The translations under genes were made by a program, and so were the position numbers. From Ignavibacteriaceae bacterium (GTDB lineage Bacteria; Bacteroidota; Ignavibacteria; Ignavibacteriales; Ignavibacteriaceae), in contig JABWCL010000006.1 in NCBI GenBank assembly GCA_013360295.1, positions 62,001 to 126,000 of the forward strand: DNA of 64,000 nucleotides, read 5' to 3'. Positions within the stretch are counted from its first letter, which is position 1, and each line of letters opens with the position of its first letter. Positions 55,208 through 62,760 of the stretch are shown here, one piece after another. Under the pieces are notes generated by a model. The model did not search any database and was not told the origin of the DNA. It saw only the letters and a program-made list of their open reading frames with translations.

Positions 55208-56509
55208 TTATTGGATCACTTCGACCAGCAGTTTATCCTTCTTCTGTTTTTTTGTGCTGAAAGAAAAAGATGATAACACTGTTTCTTCTGCCGATTTAAT
55301 TGATTTTTTATTGTTTGTATGCAGAACGGCTATCACTTGTCCTGACGTGACATAATCACCGATTTTTGGATAAAACACTATCCCTGCCAGCGGATCCACT
55401 TTATCTTCTTTAGTCAGTCTTCCCGCGCCGAGTGAATTTGAGGCAATTCCGATAGAGAAAGTATCAATTGCTTTAATGTACCCGGATTCGCCTGCTTTTA
55501 CTTCAACTCTGTACTTAGCTTTAGGATGATTCCTCAGGTCAGTAATATAATTTGGATCTCCTCCCTGTGCCTTTACCATCGCCGCGAATTTCTCAACTGC
55601 TCTTTTACCTGTAAGGTTTTTGATCATTTCCGCGCCTTCCTCAATACTGCCTGCCTTACCGCCCAGATAAAGCATCGCGCCGGCAAGCATAAACGTAACA
55701 TAGTTCAGATCGGGAACATCAGCGCCGCTCAGGACTTCCACCGATTCTTTTACTTCCAGCAGGTTACCGATGTGTGTACCGAGAGGCTGATTCATTGATG
55801 TGATGAGTACTGCAACTTTTTTATTAAAACTAACCGCTGTATTGAACATAGAATCGGCAAGCGCTTTGGCATCCTCATACTTTTTCATAAACGCGCCGCT
55901 GCCTGTTTTAACATCGAGGACAAGCCCGTCAATTCCTTCTGCTAATTTCTTACTCATTATACTGGCGGTAATCAGTGGAATGGATTCGACAGTGGAGGTG
56001 ACATCGCGAAGCGCGTAGATCACTTTATCCGCGGGAGCAATATCGGGCGTCTGACCTATCATTACACAGCCGTGTTTTTTAATTACGGATTTATACTGAG
56101 TGAGGTTGAGGTTTACGTTAAAACCGGGGATTGATTCAAGTTTATCAAGGGTGCCGCCTGTGTGTCCGAGCGCCCTGCCTGAGATCATCGGAACATTGAG
56201 TCCCGCAAGCGCGACAAGAGGAGCGAGTATAAGAGAAGTCTTATCTCCAACTCCGCCGGTTGAATGTTTATCAACTTTAAAACCGGGTATTGAAGAGAGG
56301 TCAATCACTTTACCGCTGTATAACATTGTGTTAGTAAGAGCGGAAGTTTCCCCCTTAGTCATTCCTTTCAGGTACACAGCCATAAGGAAAGCGGCGAACT
56401 GGTAATCGGGGATTTTACCGGAGGTGAAATTGTTGACAATAAATTTAATTTCTTCAGGAGCCAGCGCAACGCCGTCCCTCTTTTTACGTATTATCTCTAT
56501 CGCGGTCAT
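55208..56509 (-). CDS. Pyrimidine-nucleoside (thymidine) phosphorylase
   Basis: The 433-residue protein carries the family signature GRALGHTGGTLDKLESIPGF, the phosphate loop KHSTGGVGDKTSL, and the C-terminal PYNP domain (AGESGYIKAID, AGIVFYPKIGDYVTSGQVIAVL). It phosphorolyses thymidine/uridine to base and (deoxy)ribose-1-phosphate. Whether it is DeoA or the broader Pdp type is not resolved. It starts just beside a 7-bp-periodic repeat array. The secreted 5'-nucleotidase elsewhere in the window could supply its nucleoside substrates. Confidence 0.93.
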   Translation of the reverse strand: MTAIEIIRKKRDGVALAPEEIKFIVNNFTSGKIPDYQFAAFLMAVYLKGMTKGETSALTNTMLYSGKVIDLSSIPGFKVDKHSTGGVGDKTSLILAPLVALAGLNVPMISGRALGHTGGTLDKLESIPGFNVNLNLTQYKSVIKKHGCVMIGQTPDIAPADKVIYALRDVTSTVESIPLITASIMSKKLAEGIDGLVLDVKTGSGAFMKKYEDAKALADSMFNTAVSFNKKVAVLITSMNQPLGTHIGNLLEVKESVEVLSGADVPDLNYVTFMLAGAMLYLGGKAGSIEEGAEMIKNLTGKRAVEKFAAMVKAQGGDPNYITDLRNHPKAKYRVEVKAGESGYIKAIDTFSIGIASNSLGAGRLTKEDKVDPLAGIVFYPKIGDYVTSGQVIAVLHTNNKKSIKSAEETVLSSFSFSTKKQKKDKLLVEVIQ

Positions 56510-56514
56510 CTTTG

Positions 56515-56762
56515 TAATTAAAAATTAAGAATTAAGAATTAAAAATTTAAAATAAATTCCGGTTTCCTTGCTTTCCCCTGTTAAAAAAGTGGAAAGTTTA
56601 CGCAGTTGAAAATTGTGTTTAGCGGGTTTGTTTTAATATTCGTATGGTTTCAACCACAATTTTCTTAAAGCCTCACTAACTCCTTCAGAAGTGAAGAATT
56701 ACCAGAAACAAAATCTTCATATAATAAATATAAGAATTCTTAATTTTTAATTTTTAATTCTT
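56515..56762. repeat. Non-coding element bounded by inverted 7-bp-periodic arrays
   Basis: The left arm (56515-56556) reads in sevens TAATTAA, AAATTAA, GAATTAA, GAATTAA, AAATTTA, AAATAAA. The right arm (56732-56762), read on the minus strand, is GAATTAA, AAATTAA, AAATTAA, GAATTCT. The best 26-bp overlap of the arms matches at 24 positions. Between them lies about 175 bp containing a perfect inner stem, GAAAATTGTG (56608-56617) with CACAATTTTC (56655-56664). The right arm supplies the stop codon of the SDR gene at 56754. No open frame is present. Confidence 0.7.
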
Positions 56763-57566
56763 CATTCCCGCCAGTTTCAAGCTCACCCGCCAGAACTGTT
56801 TTCTCGTCTCCGCGTCGTTCGCGATTGGGGAGTATTTTGCTTCTCTGCATTTGATGAAGTATTTACCGGTAGTGCCGCGGACATCGTCGGAGGTAGCGAG
56901 GTAAACGGGTGTTTCTGCTCCGTCTTCGACGGGCGCGCCCTGACTACCAAAGCCGGCGGCAAGCAGATTGGTGGTGATCACTCCCGGATGCAGTACGTTT
57001 ACTGTTACACCCTGGTCCCTTAATTTTTCAGCCATTTCAATCGTAAAAAGAATATTCGCCAGTTTTGAAAGCGCGTATGCCTGGTAACCGTCAAACTTTT
57101 TCTCCCCCTGCAGGTTTTCGAAGTGGAGCCTGCCGTTCTGATGCGCGATGGAGCTGACATTGATAACCCGGGAAGGGGCTGAAGTGATCAGTACCGGTGC
57201 GAGAAGGTTAGTCAGGATAAAGTATGACATATGATTAACAGCGAAAGTCATCTCCAACCCGTCCTCCGTTAGCACACGCTGTTTCATAAATACGCCGGCG
57301 TTGTTAATCAGCACATCCAGGCGGTCATACTTATTTAGGAAAGCGGCGGCAAGCGCTTCGGCACCTTTTTTAGTTGATATGTCTGAGACCAGAAAATCAA
57401 CTTTAGTATTTCCGGTTCTCGCGAATATCTCATCGCGTGTATGAACGCACTTCTCTTTGTTTCTTCCGTGGATGACTACAGCAGCTCCGGTCCCAGCCAG
57501 CTTTATCGCGGTCTGTTTACCAATTCCGTCAGTGGATCCGGTTATGAGAATTACTTTATCAGCCAT
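56754..57566 (-). CDS. Short-chain dehydrogenase (retinol-dehydrogenase-like)
   Basis: This 270-residue SDR has TGSTDGIGKQTA as cofactor loop, NNAG, INVSSIAHQNG (catalytic Ser region) and YALSKLAN (catalytic Tyr/Lys), with NVLHPGVI later, matching the group annotated as retinol dehydrogenase-like. It is cytoplasmic; the substrate is unknown. It starts 1 bp after the upstream hypothetical gene ends, so the two form an operon. Its TAA stop is part of a GAATTAA heptamer array. Confidence 0.9.
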   Translation of the reverse strand: MADKVILITGSTDGIGKQTAIKLAGTGAAVVIHGRNKEKCVHTRDEIFARTGNTKVDFLVSDISTKKGAEALAAAFLNKYDRLDVLINNAGVFMKQRVLTEDGLEMTFAVNHMSYFILTNLLAPVLITSAPSRVINVSSIAHQNGRLHFENLQGEKKFDGYQAYALSKLANILFTIEMAEKLRDQGVTVNVLHPGVITTNLLAAGFGSQGAPVEDGAETPVYLATSDDVRGTTGKYFIKCREAKYSPIANDAETRKQFWRVSLKLAGMKN

Positions 57567-57567
57567 A

Positions 57568-57957
57568 TTAAACTTTAATGTATCCTTCCTTTTTCATTTT
57601 TTCAAATCCCTGCTTTGTGAGATTTTTTAACTCGGCAAAAAGTGCTTTATCCTGCCTGTCAAAATTAAAACACGACTTCCCCTGCATTCTCTTTTTCAGT
57701 TCAGTGGATATTCCCTTCAGCAGATCAGGGAACATATATACCGGGAAAAGGTAGTAACTCACATAAATTTTTTTAATTTCTATTCCGCCGAAGAATATCT
57801 CCCTTTTATACTTTTCACTGTAATCGGCGTTTACTGTATAACCGGACTTTTCATCTTTGGTTACTTTAAGTTTCTTCGTAAATGGCGATATTACTTTTTT
57901 TAATTCTTCGAAAACAGACTTTAAATCTTCATTGCTCTCTTTTACAGAACGGGGCAT
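57568..57957 (-). CDS. Hypothetical protein
   Basis: The product is 129 residues from 57957 (MPRSVKESNEDLKSVF). An upstream in-frame ATG adds 12 basic residues and is less likely. It is lysine-rich and soluble, with an N-terminal helix, central beta strands (GYTVNADYSEKYKREIFFGGIEIKKIYVSYYLFPVY) and C-terminal helices. This resembles small DUF1801-like proteins, but I cannot name it confidently. It is the first gene of a pair with the downstream SDR. Confidence 0.65.
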   Translation of the reverse strand: MPRSVKESNEDLKSVFEELKKVISPFTKKLKVTKDEKSGYTVNADYSEKYKREIFFGGIEIKKIYVSYYLFPVYMFPDLLKGISTELKKRMQGKSCFNFDRQDKALFAELKNLTKQGFEKMKKEGYIKV

Positions 57958-58013
57958 AAATGATTTTTTCCTTGAATGATAAACAAAACACACCGAATAT
58001 AATGAAGCAGAAG

Positions 58014-58051
58014 CTATAAAAAAATAAAGCCGGGATGAGAGGTCCCGGCTT
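58014..58051 (-). terminator. Rho-independent terminator of nhaA
   Basis: On the minus strand a perfect 9-bp stem (58043-58051 with 58027-58035) encloses a 7-base loop and is followed by TTATTTTTTTAT. It lies 19 bp after the nhaA stop codon. Confidence 0.9.
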
Positions 58052-58069
58052 ATTGTGAACGGTTATTGA

Positions 58070-59275
58070 TTACTTTTCCGCAGAGGGCTGCGGCGATCTT
58101 TTACTTAATATAAGGCTAAGTATATAGTAACCGATTACGCCGCTGATAAGTGAACCCGTAAGAATACCAAGTTTGGCGTAGGTAAGCATTTCGGCTGAAT
58201 CGGTGTAGGCAAGTCCTCCAATAAACAACGACATAGTAAACCCGATGCCGCCGATAATTCCCGCTCCGAAAATCATGTTCATCGTAACATTCTCAGGCAT
58301 TTCCGCAATTTTTGTTTTAACCGCGAGCCAGGTGAATGACCAGATACCTAACATTTTTCCAAAGAAAAGGCCGAGGATAATTCCGAGTGATATTTCATTC
58401 CTGAATACATCCGCGAGGCTTCCTTCAATCGTTACGCCCGAATTAGCAAACGCGAATACCGGCATTATGAAAAATGCTACCCAGGGGTGTAACTGATGTT
58501 CGAGATTCTTCAGCATTCCTCCGGACATAGGTATTACAGTCGCCAGAAGCACTCCCGCGATTGTGGCGTGTACTCCTGATTTAAGTATCGCGATCCAGAG
58601 AAAGATCCCGAAAAAGATATAAAAGAATAGGTTCTTTATTCCTTTACGGCTGCCGGCTGCTAGAATAAAGTATAAACCTCCCGCGAAGAGAAGACTCGTT
58701 GTGGATAGTTCGCTGGTGTAGAAGAACGCAATCACGAGCACCGCGCCAAGATCGTCTATTATCGCGAAAGCTGTCAGGAATACCTTCAGCGCCAGCGGCA
58801 CCCGTTTACCAAGAAGGCTCAGGATGCCAAGGGCAAAAGCGATATCAGTCGCCATCGGGATTCCCCATCCGGCTATACTTACCTTGTTATAATTAAAAAA
58901 GGTGAATATAAGCGCCGGTATAACCATGCCGCCAACCGCTGCCACACCGGGGAGTGCGGCTTTTTTGAATGATGATAGTTCCCCCGCCAGAAGTTCGCGC
59001 TTTATTTCAAGCCCGACGACAAAAAAGAAGATCGCCATCAAACCGTCATTTATCCAGAGAAGCAATGGTTTGTTTATGTTAAAAAACTCAAAACCTATCA
59101 TAAACCGGGTATTAAAAAGCCCATAGTAGTATTGGGTAACCGGCGAATTGGCGGCTATCATTGCCAGTACCGCGCAGGAGAGGAGTATAATCCCACCCGC
59201 TGATTCGATCTTTACGAATTGGAGGAAGGGATTAACAATAATGGATTTAAGATTTTTCCTTGGTTTATTTTGCAT
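58070..59275 (-). CDS. nhaA: Na+/H+ antiporter NhaA
   Basis: The 401-residue protein shows the NhaA pattern: FFFVVGLEIKRELLAGELSS, MATDIAFALGILSLLGKRVP, and TAFAIIDDLGAVLVIAFFY with the paired aspartates of the ion site. It has about 12 membrane segments. It exchanges Na+ or Li+ for protons in pH and salt homeostasis. It is a single gene with its own consensus promoter and a perfect palindrome in the leader, suggesting regulation by an unlinked dimeric protein. Confidence 0.95.
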   Translation of the reverse strand: MQNKPRKNLKSIIVNPFLQFVKIESAGGIILLSCAVLAMIAANSPVTQYYYGLFNTRFMIGFEFFNINKPLLLWINDGLMAIFFFVVGLEIKRELLAGELSSFKKAALPGVAAVGGMVIPALIFTFFNYNKVSIAGWGIPMATDIAFALGILSLLGKRVPLALKVFLTAFAIIDDLGAVLVIAFFYTSELSTTSLLFAGGLYFILAAGSRKGIKNLFFYIFFGIFLWIAILKSGVHATIAGVLLATVIPMSGGMLKNLEHQLHPWVAFFIMPVFAFANSGVTIEGSLADVFRNEISLGIILGLFFGKMLGIWSFTWLAVKTKIAEMPENVTMNMIFGAGIIGGIGFTMSLFIGGLAYTDSAEMLTYAKLGILTGSLISGVIGYYILSLILSKRSPQPSAEK

Positions 59276-59313
59276 CGTATTCCTTTACTATTTATTTATT
59301 AAACACAGAGGGA

Positions 59314-59371
59314 ATTGAAACAGTTTCAATGCCGGAAACTGTCAATATAGCATTTTTTGGGCTTTTGTCAA
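59314..59371 (-). promoter_or_regulatory. nhaA promoter with downstream palindrome
   Basis: On the minus strand TTGACA (59366-59371) and TATATT (59344-59349) are 16 bp apart. The predicted start is near 59338. A perfect 17-bp palindrome, ATTGAAACAGTTTCAAT (59314-59330), lies about 8-24 bases into the transcript. It may be an operator acting as a roadblock. Confidence 0.75.
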
Positions 59372-59501
59372 GAAAAATCGGCTGGGGTAATGGAACAAAC
59401 CGGAATTTTTTGAGGGGGAGAGAAGGCTTCCATTCTTCCCGGGATAATCCGGCACCTCATTAATGCTTATATTGCAATCCTGCAAATAGCAATATTGGAA
59501 T

Positions 59502-60581
59502 ATGAATTCATTATCAGAAGAAACAAAGAAATCAAACAAGAAAACCCTGCTGAAAGGGATGCTGCGGGGTGAACTCCGTGATTTTTTCCTTTCGATCGGT
59601 GAAAAGGAGTACCGCGCGGACCAGGCTTTCAACTGGATGTATAATTACCGTGTTGAAAACTTCAGCGAGATGTTGAATATGTCCAAAGAACTGAGAGTAA
59701 AACTGAACGATATCGCCCTCCTGAACACCCTTTCACTCCGGGAGAAACAGGTCTCAGCTATTGACGGAGCAGTAAAACTTTTACTTGAGACCTCCGGCGG
59801 GAATTTGATTGAATCAGTGATACTGCCTGAGAAAACAAGGGTGACTCTCTGCGTTTCCACCCAGGTTGGGTGTCCCCTCGACTGCAAATTCTGCGCGACG
59901 GGGCTGATGGGTTATAAGAGAAACCTTTCAAGCGGGGAAATATTTGATCAGTACGCGCTCGCGCAGCGGTTGTATGACCGACCGATTACCAATATTGTAT
60001 TTATGGGAATGGGTGAGCCGCTCCTTAATTTCGAGCAGACAGTAAAAACTCTGATGATTTTTGCTGATGAACTTAATAAGGGGATAAGCCACAAGAAGAT
60101 CACAGTTTCTACCGCGGGAATACCGCATAAAATAATTGATCTGGCGGATACGGGGCTTAAGTCAAAACTCGCTTTCTCGCTTCATTCCTGTTTTGAAGAA
60201 GAAAGGGAAGTGATAATGCCGATCAATAAAAAATATTCGCTGAAAGAAAACCTGGAAGCAATTGAATACTTCGCCAGGAAGACCGATACGTGGATTACTT
60301 TTGAATATGTGATGCTGAGGGGGATAAATGACAGAGAGAAAGATATTAAGGCTCTTACCAAACTATGCAGGCGCATCAAATCCAAAGTTAACATTATTCC
60401 TTTCAATTCACTCGAGCATATGAATCCCGAAGGAATATCCGCGGAACTTATTCCCACATCGAGAGAAAAGATAGAAAAGTTTGCTGATAAACTAAGAGAG
60501 AACAATATCTCCGTTTTTCTCCGTAACACGCAAGGAGAGGATATTGACGCGGCGTGCGGACAACTTGCCATAAAATACTAA
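59502..60581 (+). CDS. rlmN: RlmN, dual-specificity 23S rRNA/tRNA C2-adenosine methyltransferase
   Basis: This 359-residue radical-SAM enzyme has the CxxxCxxC cluster site at Cys124, Cys128 and Cys131 (VGCPLDCKFCATGLMGYKRN). It also has the C-terminal resolving cysteine in DIDAACGQLA and the methyl-carrying cysteine region characteristic of RlmN. It methylates A2503 of 23S rRNA and A37 of some tRNAs. It is followed after 4 bp by a second RNA methyltransferase gene, so the pair forms an RNA-modification operon. Confidence 0.95.
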   Translation: MNSLSEETKKSNKKTLLKGMLRGELRDFFLSIGEKEYRADQAFNWMYNYRVENFSEMLNMSKELRVKLNDIALLNTLSLREKQVSAIDGAVKLLLETSGGNLIESVILPEKTRVTLCVSTQVGCPLDCKFCATGLMGYKRNLSSGEIFDQYALAQRLYDRPITNIVFMGMGEPLLNFEQTVKTLMIFADELNKGISHKKITVSTAGIPHKIIDLADTGLKSKLAFSLHSCFEEEREVIMPINKKYSLKENLEAIEYFARKTDTWITFEYVMLRGINDREKDIKALTKLCRRIKSKVNIIPFNSLEHMNPEGISAELIPTSREKIEKFADKLRENNISVFLRNTQGEDIDAACGQLAIKY

Positions 60582-60585
60582 GCTT

Positions 60586-61125
60586 ATGAAAAAACTTTCA
60601 CACGCGGAGATATCGGTTAACCGCGCGAAACCCGATTCACTCCACACCGTTAAACGAGCACCCATTTACGCCCTGATCGACAGTGTAAGAAGCTCTTATA
60701 ATGTCGGATCAATTTTCCGCACATCAGACGGAGCTATGATAGAAAAACTTTTTTTATGCGGCTACACACCTCATCCCCCCAATAAAGAAATACTTAAGAC
60801 CGCGCTTGGCGCCACTGAAAGCGTTCCCTGGGAATACGTTAAAGACCCCGCAGAGGTTGTAAAAAAACTGAAAAGTGAAGGAGTAAAGATTGCTGCTCTT
60901 GAGCAAACCGACTCCGGCAGAAAATATTATGAAGTAGAAAATGAGGATTTCCCGATTTGCCTTGTAGTAGGAAACGAAATCACCGGCGTATCCCACGACC
61001 TGATCAGGGAATGCGACTTCGCCCTTGAAATCCCCCAGTACGGAATCAAACAATCCCTGAACGTCGCCGTCGCATACGGAATCGCTATCTTCGAACTCAG
61101 AAAAAACTTCAACAATGATCAATGA
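60586..61125 (+). CDS. SpoU/TrmH-family RNA 2'-O-methyltransferase
   Basis: The 179-residue protein has SPOUT motifs: IYALIDSVRSSYNVGSIFRTSDG (motif 1), ICLVVGNEITGVSHDLI (motif 2) and LEIPQYGIKQSLNVAVAYGIAIFE (motif 3, the knot). The exact RNA target (tRNA or rRNA position) is unknown. The TGA stop and the last codons (AAT GAT CAA) lie in the left 7-bp-periodic arm of the following element, so the last residues, NDQ, are encoded by the repeat. Confidence 0.93.
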   Translation: MKKLSHAEISVNRAKPDSLHTVKRAPIYALIDSVRSSYNVGSIFRTSDGAMIEKLFLCGYTPHPPNKEILKTALGATESVPWEYVKDPAEVVKKLKSEGVKIAALEQTDSGRKYYEVENEDFPICLVVGNEITGVSHDLIRECDFALEIPQYGIKQSLNVAVAYGIAIFELRKNFNNDQ

Positions 61126-61151
61126 CCAATGATCAATGATCAAAATTTTAA
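61113..61151 (+). repeat. Left inverted-repeat arm of four-helix-bundle element
   Basis: It reads as four 7-bp units, CAATGAT, CAATGAC, CAATGAT, CAATGAT, then CAAAATTTTAA. The right arm (61661-61699) is its inverted copy at 36 of 39 positions. TGA recurs every 7 bases, so it is present in all three frames. The second unit provides the stop codon of the upstream methyltransferase gene. Confidence 0.85.
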
Positions 61152-61280
61152 GTAATACACAAATAGAAAAACAAATATGCCGGGGGATGTAATTCTGGTG
61201 ATTTTTCTCGTGGATTATGGGGTATATAATTTTATGTTCGCATAAGGCTAACAACATTCAATAAATTTAAGGGAACTTGA

Positions 61281-61643
61281 TTGGATACCATTCTCTACCC
61301 AAAAGCTCTGAAGTTTTCTATAAGGATAGTAAAACTCCAGAGATACCTTGTCGCTGATAAAAAAGAATATTTGTTATCAAAGCAAGTCTTAAAAAGTGGC
61401 ACCTCGATTGGCGCTAATGTTGCTGAAGCTATCGGGGCTATTTCAAGAGCTGATTTCAGCCAAAAGATATCAATAGCATATAAAGAATCTCTTGAAACCA
61501 AATATTGGCTGGAGCTGCTAAAGGAAACTGATTTAATAACTCCACGTCAATTTCAAAACTTGTATGACGATTGTGATGAGTTAAGCAGAATTATGTTTAA
61601 AATTCTAAAAACCACCCGGATTGACCCCGAAAACTCACCCTAA
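61281..61643 (+). CDS. Four-helix-bundle protein (23S rRNA intervening-sequence type)
   Basis: The 120-residue, all-helical protein matches the S23/IVP four-helix-bundle family (LYPKALKFSIRIVKLQRYL, SGTSIGANVAEAIGAISRADFSQKISIAYKESLETKYWLELL). It appears to start at TTG after a GGGAA site. The family occurs in 23S rRNA intervening sequences, in many intergenic cassettes, and as the Avd protein of diversity-generating retroelements. It is flanked on both sides by inverted 39-bp arms, so it is probably the passenger of a small mobile cassette. The biochemical role is unknown. Confidence 0.88.
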   Translation: MDTILYPKALKFSIRIVKLQRYLVADKKEYLLSKQVLKSGTSIGANVAEAIGAISRADFSQKISIAYKESLETKYWLELLKETDLITPRQFQNLYDDCDELSRIMFKILKTTRIDPENSP

Positions 61644-61660
61644 AAATTCAAGGCTTATAA

Positions 61661-61699
61661 TTAAAACTTTGATCATTGGTCATTGATCATTGATCATTG
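61661..61699 (-). repeat. Right inverted-repeat arm of four-helix-bundle element
   Basis: Read on the minus strand this is CAATGAT, CAATGAT, CAATGAC, CAATGAT and CAAAGTTTTAA. It matches the left arm at 36 of 39 positions. Its first unit supplies the glutamine codon and TGA stop of the convergent zinc-ribbon gene at 61694. Confidence 0.85.
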
Positions 61700-61942
61700 C
61701 GAACTGCTTTCAGGCTTACTCTCGGTAGTTTTAGAAGTTTTGGTTTTATCGTCAGTGGATGGTTTTTTATAGTCGGTTTGATAGAAACCGGAGCCTTTGA
61801 AGATGGGGCCGGCGCCGGCGCCGATTTTACGTTTTACGGTGCCGCTGCATTCGGGGCATACTGTTATCGGCTCTTCGGTCATTGTCTGGAAAAGGTCAAA
61901 AGTATAGTTACAATCTTTGCATACATACTCATAAGTAGGCAT
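61694..61942 (-). CDS. FmdB-family zinc-ribbon protein
   Basis: This 82-residue protein starts at 61942 (MPTYEYVCKDCNYTFDLF). The four zinc-binding cysteines are in CKDC and CPEC, separated by about 20 residues, and the family motif KRKIGAGAGPIFKGSGFYQTDY follows. The C-terminal tail is polar and disordered (KTSKTTESKPESSSQ). FmdB-type proteins are putative small regulators. The last residue and stop codon are encoded within the inverted-repeat arm of the neighbouring element. Confidence 0.92.
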   Translation of the reverse strand: MPTYEYVCKDCNYTFDLFQTMTEEPITVCPECSGTVKRKIGAGAGPIFKGSGFYQTDYKKPSTDDKTKTSKTTESKPESSSQ

Positions 61943-62062
61943 ATTCATTCCTTAAATAATGTCAAAATTCATCACTTTTTAGAGGGGCAAATTTAATGAA
62001 AAATACTAAAATTTTCCATAAATTAGGGTCTATACTATTAAATCATTCTAGCAGGCAGACAG

Positions 62063-62728
62063 TTGCGAAAAATTAGTTTTATATTGCTGATAGTTATCCC
62101 CCTGATCCTCAGCGGGTGCCTTAACTATACTCAAGAGATAAGCTTTAATCTTGACGGTTCAGGGTCTATGAAAATCCATTACTGGATGAAAGTATCGGAC
62201 CCGAATAACCAGCTCGCGGTCGAACAGCTTGGTTTATTTAATAAGGATTCCATTACCTCCCAGTTTACTTCTCCTTATATGGAGATTGAGGAGATTGAAG
62301 TTTATTCCGATACTCTTGATTCAACCTCACACGTAAAGATTGAGCTGAACTTTGTGCATATTGATTCGCTCAATCTTACCAGTCCGTTCAGCGATGCCAA
62401 CTTTTCTCTTAAGGACGGCGCGGAAGGGCAGCTTATCTTTTCCCAGTTTATTGCTCCCATAGCCACGGGTTTTGGATTTAACGGTTCGGAATTTATGGTA
62501 AAGTATATTTATGAATTCCCCGGCGAGATCATAGTGCATAACGCTACAAACATTGACGGGAAGAAACTTGTCTGGGCTTATACTGTTTCGGAAATAGGTA
62601 AGGGAAAAACGATTTCAGTAACCTACCGGCCGTATAAACTGAAGGAAACCCCCTGGTGGATCTACGCGCTCTCAATGACAGTGCTTGTCATAGTAATAAT
62701 TTTCCTTTTCCGTAAGCGCAGGAAATAG
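62063..62728 (+). CDS. Lipoprotein with C-terminal membrane anchor
   Basis: The 221-residue protein starts at TTG and has a lipobox LSGC (Cys19). A beta-rich extracytoplasmic domain follows, beginning YTQEISFNLDGSGSMKIHYWM. A final transmembrane helix (WIYALSMTVLVIVIIFLF) with a basic RKRRK tail ends it. The start of the domain resembles the LppM-like fold. It is followed after 32 bp by a second, shorter lipoprotein with a similar opening, so the pair may be paralogous partners. Confidence 0.75.
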   Translation: MRKISFILLIVIPLILSGCLNYTQEISFNLDGSGSMKIHYWMKVSDPNNQLAVEQLGLFNKDSITSQFTSPYMEIEEIEVYSDTLDSTSHVKIELNFVHIDSLNLTSPFSDANFSLKDGAEGQLIFSQFIAPIATGFGFNGSEFMVKYIYEFPGEIIVHNATNIDGKKLVWAYTVSEIGKGKTISVTYRPYKLKETPWWIYALSMTVLVIVIIFLFRKRRK

Positions 62729-62760
62729 TGATCTCTGTTAATTATAGAAACGGATTTTTT

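Noticed and set aside
61281-61643. Diversity-generating retroelement suggested by the Avd-like four-helix-bundle protein
   Set aside because: No reverse transcriptase, template repeat or variable C-type-lectin gene was found nearby. The flanking inverted arms fit a small cassette better.
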